The translations under genes were made by a program, and so were the position numbers. The notes under the pieces were generated by a model. The model saw only the letters and a program-made list of their open reading frames with translations, made no database searches and was not told the DNA's origin. This document shows positions 13,501-25,500 of a DNA stretch of 64,000 bases, one piece after another; position 1 is the stretch's first letter, and each line of letters starts with the position of its first letter. The stretch comes from Cyclospora cayetanensis. Lineage: Eukaryota > Apicomplexa > Conoidasida > Eucoccidiorida > Eimeriidae. The DNA lies in NCBI RefSeq assembly GCF_002999335.1, contig NW_020312077.1, positions 1 through 64,000 of the forward strand, in the 5' to 3' direction.

Positions 13501-16500
13501 CGAACCAGATGCCGACGAAGAGATGCTTCTCATGAGGTGGGGGTAGAAGTGAAATTTCCAAACAAGGGCTAATTGGTTGGTCATACCAAACACGTCATGT
13601 GAAAACGGATTTTAGGAAATGCCTACGGAATGAATGAGTGCAGAACCCTTCGCGACATGAATCTCTCCAAACTCGTAGCGGACGACGTGCCGCTCTTTCT
13701 TTCCCTTCTCAACGATATCTTCCCTCGCCAAGCAAGCCCACCCAAGAAGGCCTACCAAGAAGTAGAAAGCGCCGTAATGCAGGAGCTCCAGATGCGTATG
13801 CTGGTTCGAACTGACGAGTTTTTAATTAAAATCATGCAGCTTTATGAGGTAAAACCCCCATAGCACTATCCTACATAGGACCATAAATAAGGAGCACCAA
13901 GACACTCTCGAAAACGTAATGCTTGTCATTTCAGTACCAATGCGCGCTGCTGGCCCTTTATTAGACTTCCGTCGTCCGTCACGGTTTTATGCTAGTTGGA
14001 AGCTCTTGCTCTGGGAAGACCACGATCCTCAATGCCCTTGCAGCAGCACTGACAGCCACTGGACAGCCGACACGTATTGTAACAATGAATCCAAAAGCAA
14101 TTACTGCCCAACAGATGTATGGTGTCAAAGATCCAATATCTGATGAGTGGACTCCAGGAATTTTTGCCTGGATGTGGTCGCGGTACAACAACCGCGCTCT
14201 CAAGTTCAGCACCTGGATAACTTGTGATGGCCCCGTTGACGCCATCTGGATTGAAAATCTTAATACAGTGCTGGATGACAACAGGATTTTGACCCTTGCA
14301 AACAGCGACCGTATTCCAATGACTGAAAATACAAGGTACTTACCTGACAGGAGTGCACCAAAACGACGACACTGGATCAGGCAAAAGAATGTCATTTTTC
14401 ATTTGACTCTCTACAAGGTAGACTGTTAATGCCAATTAGCCGGTTGTCTACCTTACAAGTGCGTGCTGTATGAAATGCTGGACTCAGGATTGTATTTGAA
14501 GTAGAAAACCTTAACAATGCTTCGCCAGCTACTGTCAGTAGAGCTGGCATCATATTTATCTCTGCAACAGACCTCGGATGGAAGCCTCTGATCGACAGCT
14601 GGCTACAGCGGCTGACCTCTGATTGCCCTGAGCGAGCCTATAAAAGCAAAATCTTTAGCGATTTATTTGAGAAGTAAGCGTCCAAAAGCTTGCGTTCACG
14701 AAATAGTCTCTAGGGGAAGATCACAGGCCTCCTTACTTCGTCCTACGTTTTTTGACGCATTAGAGTGCCTCTGTGTTAATTGAGTGACCAGGTATATTTA
14801 CGCGCCACAAATCCTTGAGTTTACGCTTCGAGAATGCAGTCCCGTGATGCAAGTAACTCCAGTAATGGTAACTGTTCAGCTACTGAACTTGCTGTCATGC
14901 ATACTGCTACCCTATGAGGAAAGTGCCGAAATGCTTACGCCTCAAGAGTATGAAAATATCATGGCGTATGCTGTCGCATGGTCCTGTGGAGCCCTGCTCG
15001 AGCCGGAGGACAGGATGAAATTCAATACCTTTCTACAGGAGAAGGTCTCGGTTCCTTACCAGGGAGAAGCAGGCCTTACAATTTTTGATTACTTTGTCGA
15101 TCAGAAGACCAGGGAGTTTCGCCAATGGGCGGCTCCTGAGTGGACTCCACCTAAGGGGCCTTTCTCCTTCTCTTCCATTTTGATTCCGACCCTAGACTCG
15201 CAAAGGTTGGTGCAAAAGTGACTTTAACATTGTGGCAGTGCGTTATATGCAGTATCCATCGGCTTCCCAGATGCAGATGCATGGACTTTTAGTGAAATTC
15301 TATGCGCGATGTGCTTGATAGGGCTGAGTACATAATCGACCACGTGTCCAAATTGCCGCATTCACCGAATCCTCCGTCGTTCCAATCGGTTTTACTTCTC
15401 GGAGGCCCGGGTACTGCCAAGACATCTACAGTTCTCATGTTCCTACAAAAGCTGGATTCAAACGAAACGTTATGGAGGAGAGTCAACTTATCTTCCGCGA
15501 CACTCCCTGAGCGCTTCCAGCAGACAATCGAATCAAGCCTCGAACGTAAAACAGGAAAGACCTATTGTCCGCCGGGGGGAAAAGACATGATCTTCTTCTT
15601 GGATGATATGTCTATGCCCTTCGTAAATGAATGGGGTGATCAAGTAACACTGGAGTTACTGCGCCAGTTGATCGAGCAAAAGGGTTTCTACTTTTTGGAA
15701 AAGGATAAAAGGTGAGGTTTTCTTGCTGCATAGTGGCGCGCCACCGCGAAGTGTGTTCCGAAGGCGACTTGGTCCAGCACGTTAATACTTTTCGTGGATG
15801 TGACCGTGCACTGACCGACTACTTGTGGATACGTAGGGGAGACTTTAAAGCAGTTATTGGCCTGAAGTATATTGGAGCGATGAACCACCCTGGGGGTGGG
15901 CGCAACGATATTCCCAATAGGCTAAAATCTAAATTCTTTTCTCTGAACATGATACTCCCATCTTTGACATCGGTTGACAACATATATGGGGCCATGATGA
16001 GGAGCAGGATTACACTTAAGAACGGCGCCACTCCACTGGTGAGACTATATTATTCTGGCTTCACGGTACATATATCCGTGCAATAATCAGGCTGAAGAAC
16101 TCTCGCATGCAGCTGCGGGCCCATGAGTAACCCGTCGGTTTTTGCCTCAGGTCGTCGAAGTGTCATCAAAATTGACGCAAGCTACGATTGATGTGTGGCT
16201 TGAAGTTAAAAAGTCCCTGTTACCCACACCTAGCCGCTTCCACTACATATTTAACCTACGCGATCTGTCTCGCGTGTTCCAAGGGATACTGAACTGCCCA
16301 ATCGATAGCGTAAATACTCATGAGCTTTTCCTCGGCCTGTGGAAGCACGAATGCACACGCGTTCTGGCAGACAAGCTCTGTAGGAAGGGTGACAAGGCCA
16401 TTGTACAACAGGCAATTAATAATGCATGCATCAAACATTTCGGTGTAGAGCTCCAGAAACGCATTCCCGACACTCCGTGGTACTTTGTACACAGAAGAAG

Positions 16501-19500
16501 TATCCTTACCGTGCCGAAATTGGGGCTGTGTCCCTTGTAAAATACATTTTTTCACTAGTGCAGCACATAACTTCTCTGCGCAACCCAACGCATCGTAAAT
16601 ATTAACTGCAAAGTAGAAGTAGAAATGCCTATTCGTCACCTAATTTAGTGTCAATGTCCCTCGAACGGTAACTATTTCGCAGGTTTGCAGATTTCCTTGG
16701 GGAGCCGAGTGAAGATGAATCTGTAGAGTTGCTGCCTGCGCAAAAGCTTTATGAGCCAGTCCCAAGCTTGCAGCTGGTCAGAACTCGGGTAATGGAGTAC
16801 CTACAGCGCTTCAACGAAGAAAATCCGGCGAGGATGGCCAACTTAGTACTGTTTGACGACGCCTTGGCCCACTTAATGATTATATCAAGAATTATTCAGG
16901 CATGCCACACCTAAAGCAGAGTCAATAGTACAAGGTAAGGGGCCACTGACGTAGGTGCAATGGATTGTTTTGCACTCGTGCAAATGGCTGTTGTCACAGA
17001 TGCCACGGGGCTCGGCAATGCTGGTCGGCGTCGGCGGCTCAGGCAAGCAGTCTCTCACGCGATTGGCAGCGTTTATCGGAGGTCATACACAGTTCCAGAT
17101 TGCCATTACCAAAACATATAATGAAAGTGCTCTGTTTGACGATTTTCGAAACCTCTACGTAAATACCGGACAGAAAAATCAGCCAACAACATTCCTCTTG
17201 ACGGACTTAGAAATAAGGAATGAATGTTTTCTGGAGTACTTCAATTGTTTTCTCTCAACTGGGGAAATATCGGGTCTCTTTCCAAAGGACGAAATGGATG
17301 GTACGCGTCGTGGAGGCTGTTGCGTCAACTAGAAAATCGCAGGGGCACTCACGTAAGTTCTCGAAGTTTCTGCCCTTCACGACACTTTTCATGCAGCATT
17401 CTGCTGTGTGTGTACCTCAGTCATGGTAGCGGATAGAAGGGCCGACTTCGTCAAAGAGTGCCCCCATATGGAGGAAACCATGACGAACATGTATAACTTC
17501 TTTCTCGATCGTGTCCGAGCAAATTTGCATATTGTCCTCTGTTTCTCTCCTTTAAGCAGCAAATTCTCAGGTAAAATTGTCAAGGATGTTTGTACACAGA
17601 AGATGCAGCTTGAAAGACTGATGTTGGTCTTAAAACATCCAACTGGCAGCACGCCTCTGGGGGTGTATGATACACAGTGAAGGGACCAGATTCCACTTCT
17701 GATACAAATGCACCGACCGAGGCATAGAATCACGCCAATCATTTGTAGCGTGCCACTGCTGTTAGAAGTCATATTGCTCTGCCGATAATTGTTTTCTCCA
17801 GAAAGGGCACAGAAGTTTCCCGGGCTGTTCAGTTGCACCACCATTGACTGGTTTTTGCCATGGCCTGAAGCAGCCCTAGTCGCAGTGTCATCGAGTTTCT
17901 TGGATACGTTTGAGATTGACGCAAGCCCAGAGAAGAAGACTATGCTTTACAACATAATGGGAAGAATACATAGCAATGTGAGCACTGTGACAGCATTTGG
18001 ACTCACCGCAACGCTGGAGCTTGTCCTGATGGAAGGCATGGACGGCAGTAAACTGCCATAGTACGGATATGGATATACGAATAGTGTGTATATACATAGG
18101 TGAAAGAATCAAGCCGGTGTGTGTAACTGGTTTTATAGATCTCTGTTTCTAACACTGGCTGATCTCATAGGTAAACACAGCATGCAACGGGTATTTCCGG
18201 CGCATGCGCCGCCATGTCTACGTGACACCAAAGTCATATCTTTCATTTATTAACGCCTACAAGACTATATACAAAGATACCTTCGACGACGTAAACAACC
18301 TCGAACGCAGGTAACGCTTAACGAGGAAAACCAATCAAACTAGGACAATCTTTAAGAGCCTGTGAGAAGGGCAAGTTGTATTCTATACCGTGTGCCTGAC
18401 TGTTGCAGTGTGAACGTTGGCTTGAAAAAGCTGAACCAAGCCGCACAGGACATAAAGCAAATGAAGACACAGCTAAAGGCTGAAGAGAAACAGCTGCAAG
18501 AGTCAGAGTTCCAGACAAACCAGCTGCTGGCTAAGGTTCAAAGCGAGTCGGCCAAAGCAGAGAAGAAGAGTCAAGGGGTGTGCACAGCAACATTGAGATA
18601 CGGACGCCATGCCACGACTGAAAAGATTACTGTAGATTGCCTAAATCTTTAGGACTGCTGAAGGGGGAATAAGTCACGTTTGATCCCTGCCGGTTGTGCA
18701 TCTCCTGTGGGCTCTGTACTTAGGTGGCAGCCTTTCGCGACGAATGCCTGAAAAACAAAGAAGAAATTGAACGGGAGCAAGAAGACGCTAACAACGATCT
18801 GCAGGCTGCTTTGCCTTACCTTCGTGAGGCTGAAGACGCTGTCAAGTCCATTACAGCAAAAGATATAGTTGAGCTGAAGACTATGAAGACGCCCTCGGAC
18901 ATTATTCGCCTGGTCTTCGACGGCGTCCTTATCCTTTTGCAAAATCGACTCGTAGAGGTCAAACCCGAGTCGAAGGTGATAAATAAGAGACAAATCGAGT
19001 TCATCCATGATTCGTTTGACGAAAGCGCAAAGGCCATGATGGCTGACGTTCATTTTCTCCCCAATCTCTTCGATTTCTCGAGGGTTGGTTCCTATTCCTA
19101 TCCTCTCCCACCTTTTACCCAAGTTGCTGCCGTACTGTTACAACGGCGAACGTAGAGGGTGTATACGACTAGTAAAATGCGCGGATGACTAGCATGAAGC
19201 TTCGTGAAAGTCTGAGAGGATGATTCCACTAATTCTGCATATGTAATGCGCTACGTTGTTGAGAAGAAAGAGAAGGACAACATCAACGACGAAACATGCG
19301 AACTGTTGTTGCCGTACCTCGAACTCGAACACTTTAATCCGGCAGTTGCTAAAAAGGCGTCTAACGCTGCTGAAGGTAGGGAGTAAATGTCATGATTTGA
19401 CAAAACAGGGAGTCCTGGACTGGCCCCACAGTTATTGCCTGTGCGCTTACCTTGTAATCTCGAACAAGCAAGCAAAAAGCCTGCATACACTGTATAATGT

Positions 19501-22500
19501 TCCGCTTTGCTGTGGTAACCTTTCCTTTCCCTACACCTTATTTTACAGGCCTCTGCAAATGGGTTGGAGCCATGGTGATGTACCATGAGGCAGCAAAAAT
19601 CGTCAAGCCCAAAATGGACTACTTAACAGTACAAACTGCCAGGTAAGCTTAGAGTCTTGAAGGGGAAAACAGCCAAAGTCCATGCCCATGTGCACATCTG
19701 CGAGTTAATTTAGGTTTCAACACTACTTTTCCGAGATGCACATATTAGATCCTGTCATTGGAGAACGTTAGCACTATATGAACACCTCATGCAGGGTTCA
19801 TACCGCTTTGCGTCAGCTAAGCGAAGCAGAAGACGAGCTAAGGAAAGCCCAAGCCATGCTAGATGAAATTAATCGCCAATTCCAGGAGGCCCTTGCATCA
19901 AAGCAGGAGCTAGAACAAAGGGCACAAGCCACAAAGCGGCGGATGGAACAGGCAAACAAGCTCATCAATGGGCTTGCAGGAGAAAAGGCTCGCTGGTACA
20001 GAGCTGGTAGCGTGTGTTGTTGGCATCTGTGTGTCAGCTATGCGAGGTTATGCAGTATAGTAATGTCACTCAACTGCATGTGTGATGCGTGTGGTGCGTT
20101 TCTGAAAGGACGGAAGACTCCAACATGTTTGCTGAACGAAGAAAACGCTTGATCGGTGATATCTGCATAGCTGCTGGCTTTATTTCCTACTGCGGACCAT
20201 TTAACGCCGAGTACAGGGAGCTGCTAAGGAAACAGTCAGTTTTCCTATGTTTCAACCACATTTCTAGATACAGAATGAGTTATGCAGTTGAAACTGCATG
20301 CATTGAAAAAAGGTATGGGTGGTAAAGCGGTCTCGCACTGTGTTGGCACATGTTGTGTGACTTGGCATGCTCAGGACTATGGTGCAAATTTGCAAAAATA
20401 ACGAGATCCCGTGTTCTGACTCGATTAATATAGTCGAGATCCTTTCCGATGAGGCAACTCGCGGCGAGTGGACCCTACAGGGACTCCCTGCAGACGAATT
20501 ATCAGTGGAGAATGCCATCATAGTCACTCGGTCCGGAAGGTATCCGCTGCTTGTAGATCCCCAAGGCCAGGCCCTGAAGTGGATAAAGAAGAAGGAGGAG
20601 AATGGCATGAAAGGATCTCGTCAATGCATTACAACGGAAAATGACCCCAGGTAAGCGAAAATTGGGCCAAATGTGCTTCGCGCGCACCTCCAAAACGGCC
20701 AAGAAGCGTTTCACCGATTTTGCATAGCCCTAATTCCAACGGCAGTCAAGAAAGAGTGCACCCGTTTCATTTGACTGCACGCAAATAACTCGTGCAAGCT
20801 TTCTCTTTGTACCAGTTTGGTTTGAGGGAAGGCACTTCGGTGTGGATGTTTTGGTTTTTTTATCCGGATCAGATTCAAAGACAAGGTAGAGTTTTGCCTA
20901 TCGGAAGGCCTGCCGGTATTGATTGAGAACCTCGGAGAAACCGTGCCAGAAGCGCTGGATGCGATTCTAGAAAAGCAGTTCACAAAAAAGGGTAAAAGAC
21001 TCTACGTTTTATTCATGGACCAGCAGGTGGAATGCAGCCCATCATTTGCACTGTACATGACCACGAAGCTAGCGAATCCCCACTTTTCCCCCGAGATCAA
21101 CGCCAAGTGTACCGTAATCGACTTCACTGTCATGCACGAAGGTGTGTACAAAATCCGACAGCTTCTATTAGGACTGGACGCTTGGCAGTGTCGCTCGCCG
21201 ACGGCTTCTGTTACTCCCTCCATTAAAAGTCATTCCTAAAAAATGCTGCTTCGTTTAGGTCTAGAGCAGCAGCTTCTTGGTCGTGTGCTTTCCATGGAGC
21301 AACGCTCCTTAGAGGAGTGCCTCAATCAGTTGCTTGAGTCGGTAACCGCGAACACAAAAGCACTGAAAGAACTCGACAGCCATCTACTAGACCGCCTTTC
21401 TCATTCTTCTGGAAATCTGTTGGATGACATAGAGCTCATTGAAGTGCTTGCAAATACAAAAGCTAAGGCAAAGGAAGTTGAAAAAAAGCTAAAAGATGCA
21501 CAAGAAAAGAAAACAGAGGTATTGTGTCTACTTCTGATAATTCATAATCTTAGCTTGCCTTTGGGCGATTGGGAATAGTCTCAGTTTCTCCTACGCCACC
21601 GACACCCTGTAGCAGTTCATCGGTCACGAGGCAATTAGCTCTTGATTTTGATTAATAATAATGTTAAACGACTCTATCGCTGTAAAGATCGTTATATGCT
21701 TATTTCACACACGCATTCAGATCAACGAAAAACGTGAGCAATATCGACCAGTAGCAACAAGAGGCTCGGTTCTCTATTTCTGCATGGTCGAGGCGTCATC
21801 AATCTGTTGGATGTACAACAGTTCCCTCCTACAGTTTCTCGAGCAATTCGACCTCTCCGTGCAGAGATCGGAGAAGACCCAGCCAACACAAAAGCGTGTT
21901 GAAAAGATAATTGAATACCTAACTTACCAGGTGCTCATATCATACTGGGTGACAGCTAGCCGTTACAGTCAAGCTCATTCAAAGCTAACGCTTCTGCCGC
22001 TGCAGAAATGAGGGATAAAGGCCCATTGCCTTGCCGTACACTGTCGCGTAATTCAACTTCTAGATAGACTTAAGTGCATAGACTTTTCTAATTTGATGGA
22101 AAACGAGCAGTTATGTTTGAATATGCGCACAGGTCTACCGCTATGTCTGCCGAGGACTCTTCGAACGACACAAACAGACTTTCGTCATGATGATCATGCT
22201 GAAAATTCTGCAGATCGATGGAGTCCTTAAAAGCTCAGATATTTCGTTGCTCCTTAACGGCGGGGCAGGTAAAAATCTCTCTTCTGGCAAAATTCCAAGT
22301 ACTAGCCCTACGACCAGTCCGCTCTGCCTACAGTTTGGCGCCCCGTGCTGAGGGCCAGAGAGCCGCGGTAGACCTTTCTTTCAGTGCGCTAAATTACGCA
22401 CGAGTGTCTTTTTGGGTATTTGGTTGGAGGGTTCATTCGGTGCTACTAATTTGCAGGCCTTGACGAGAAAGTGGAACGTCCTTGTCCTTATAAGTGGTTA

Positions 22501-25500
22501 GGGCAAGACTCAAAGATATGGCTGAACATATTGCAGCTTTCCAGAACAAGCTTTGGCGGGGACCAAACTCAGCTATTCTGTGAGCTTCCGGATTCCTTAG
22601 GAAAAAGCGAAGCTGCATGGAAAAAATGGATGGAAGACAATGAACCAGAAAATCTACCAATCCCAGACTACGAAGACAGGATCAAATGTCGAAAATGCCT
22701 TGGGCACATTATTAGGCTTTGCCTTGTGAGAGCTTATCAAATCACCTGAGGCAAACTATACACCATAACTAGCTTTAAAAAGCATGAATCTTCCTCAGTA
22801 ACTGCAGAGGCGAGTGATTGCTAAATTTTTTTCTGCAGGTTCGCTGCATCAGACCGGACAGAACCATGGTCGCTTCTGCACGCGTCATTGATGAGCTTCT
22901 TGAACCAAAATACACAGAACCCGTTACAGACTCAATAGAGTCTATATGGAACGAGTCATCTTGCCGAACACCAGTGATGTTTTTGTTGTCCCCTGGAGCC
23001 GATCCCACATCAAGTATTGATGAAGTTGCGAAAAAAAAGCGGAAGTTTCCAACTGACAAAGTATCAATGGGAGAAGGCCAGGAACTTGTTGCGAGGGAGA
23101 AGATAAAATCCGGTTTCCTCTCAGGCAGCTGGGTTGTCCTGCAAAACTGTCACCTGGGATTGAACTTTATGCACGAAATAGAAGAACTCCTCATCCGTGT
23201 TACAGATATCAACAGGGTATGTCCAAATGCATGTCCAAGTAGTCCTGTCTCCAAAGGCTCACCCTCAATCGGTATTGCAGTCTTGGCACTTACCGTTGAG
23301 CATTTGGGCAAAATGTGCAGTCTTCAATGTGACACTAGACAAGGTTCGTCCCCAGTGTTATTGTTCTCTGAAGGCTGCTTTCTGTACAGGAGTTCCGTCT
23401 CTGGATTACTTGCGAGCCTCATAATAGGTTTCCCATTGGCCTTCTGCAAATGTCGATCAAAGTTACTAACGAGTCTCCCGTTGGGCTCAAGGCAGGTCTA
23501 GCTAGGAGCTTTACAACGGTGATCACTCAGGAAACGCTAGACAAAGTGAACCACGAAAAATGGCGCACCATTGTCTTTGCTATTGCAATGCTGCATAGCG
23601 TTGTGCAAGAGAGGCGAAAGTTTGGTGCACTAGGTTGGTGCATCCCCTACGAATTCAATTATTCAGATTTGGAAGCATCTCTTTCTGTAGTAGAAAAGCA
23701 TCTAGCATCTACAATTTTGATTGGGCAGCCCGTTTCTTGGTCTGCAATTGCGTATATGATCGGAGAGGTACAGTATGGAGGCCGTATTACCGACGACTTG
23801 GATAGAGAGGTAACGAATACTGAGCGCGGGAGGCCGATTTCTTACTATTAAAGCTAGAGGTACCTTGCATGAGCTGAATGGAGAGGAAATATGTGTTCCT
23901 TAATAGCTATGAGCATACTGTATCTGGAAGAACGTTGATTGTTGCTGTCATATCCAATCAGATGTTCAGCACTTATACCAGGAAATGGCTAACGGATGAC
24001 CTGTTCAAACCAGGTTTCTGCTTCAACAATACACCTACGAGCCCCCACGAATTCAGGTACAAAGTACCGCAAGGCACTGATATATCGGCCTTCCGTGACT
24101 ACGTTAATACACTGCCATACGTCGACCAGCCCAGCATTTTTGGTCTCCATGTAAATGCTGACTTGACCTTCCGGTTGCAGGAGTCCAGCTGCATGCTGGA
24201 GACATTACAGGTGTGTCAAATGCTTCCTAACTCTACTACAGACATAGTAGCTGGCAAGCGTAGAATCTAATTACGATAGCAAACTTGACATCCGGGGTGT
24301 TAGATTATTACATACGAGTGGGAAATGGGTTTCCTCAGGGTACATTACCGAAGTCATCCTCTGTTGAAGACGGTAAGTCTAGGGAAGAGAGTGTGCGAGA
24401 AAAATGCTTGGAGTTATTAGACAAAATACCGAGCGACTACAACGAGAGAGTATACAGAGAGCAGGTGTCCAAACTCTCTGGACCTCCTTCACTGAACGCA
24501 AAGGGCCTGGCCGCACCACTCAACATCTTCCTCTTCCAAGTGCGCACGTGGAACAACACATGGAACCATTCTCGTTCATTTCGCCCAAAGATATCAACCG
24601 GTTTTACGAACAAAGGGATTTGGGGCCTCCCTGAGCGACTACGTCGCAACACACGAATGAGCGTTTCCCACTTCCGGTGTGCATGGACCCGTGAGTCTTA
24701 GGATATGATCGCGGTGTGCGTCAGTTTATTGTTTATTTTTTCAGGAGGTGCAAAGAATGCAGCGAATTTTGTCGATTGTCCGCTGTAATTTATACATGAT
24801 CATCAGTGCGATTGACGGTACCGTGATAATGACTCCGCACTTGCAGGTGCACTCGGCAACTAGCTACAGCGCGATCCTCACAAAGCTTTCCATTCTAAAG
24901 CTAGAGACGGTGTTTTGAAAGCTTATGTAACCGGTTACACACTACTCTTAGAGATCGGCCGCTGATTTCTCGACAGAAAATCCCTAGCGTAGAGGTGTGG
25001 TGGGTGTCCCCCAGGATGATGTAGCAGCAATATTTGACCTACGAGTGCCACGAAGATGGACACGAGACCCCAGTGGTGCAGAGATTTCATGGCTGTCGCC
25101 AGCCCTTGGAAAGTGGATATCTGGAATGCGATTGAGAACTGAACAGCTGTCAAGCTGGCTAGAAAAGGGTCGCCCAAGGTCTTTTTGGTTGCCGGGCTTC
25201 TTCAACCCTACTGGTTTCCTTACTGGGATGATGCAGGAGGTAACCCGTCCCGCCACACTAGTGCTACTAGATATTTTAATTTTAGCAAGCTTTCATATCC
25301 CAAAGAAGAGAAACAGATGGACACCAACAAGCGTTGCGCAGGGGAAAACAGGTTATTTCGTTGTGGATGCATATATACAGGTCACTAGGCAGCACAAAAA
25401 GGACCAGTGGGCCCTTGATGACGTTGTGTTGCACTCCGAAGCTCGCAGCGTGGACGTCGAGAAACTTAAAGATGTTCCAGAGGAGGGCGTCAATGTCCAT

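Noticed and set aside
15302..15321. ATG at 15302 as part of the AAA3 exon
   Set aside because: No AG acceptor can join this frame to the previous exon without a stop; the acceptor at 15320-15321 gives correct phase and family sequence.
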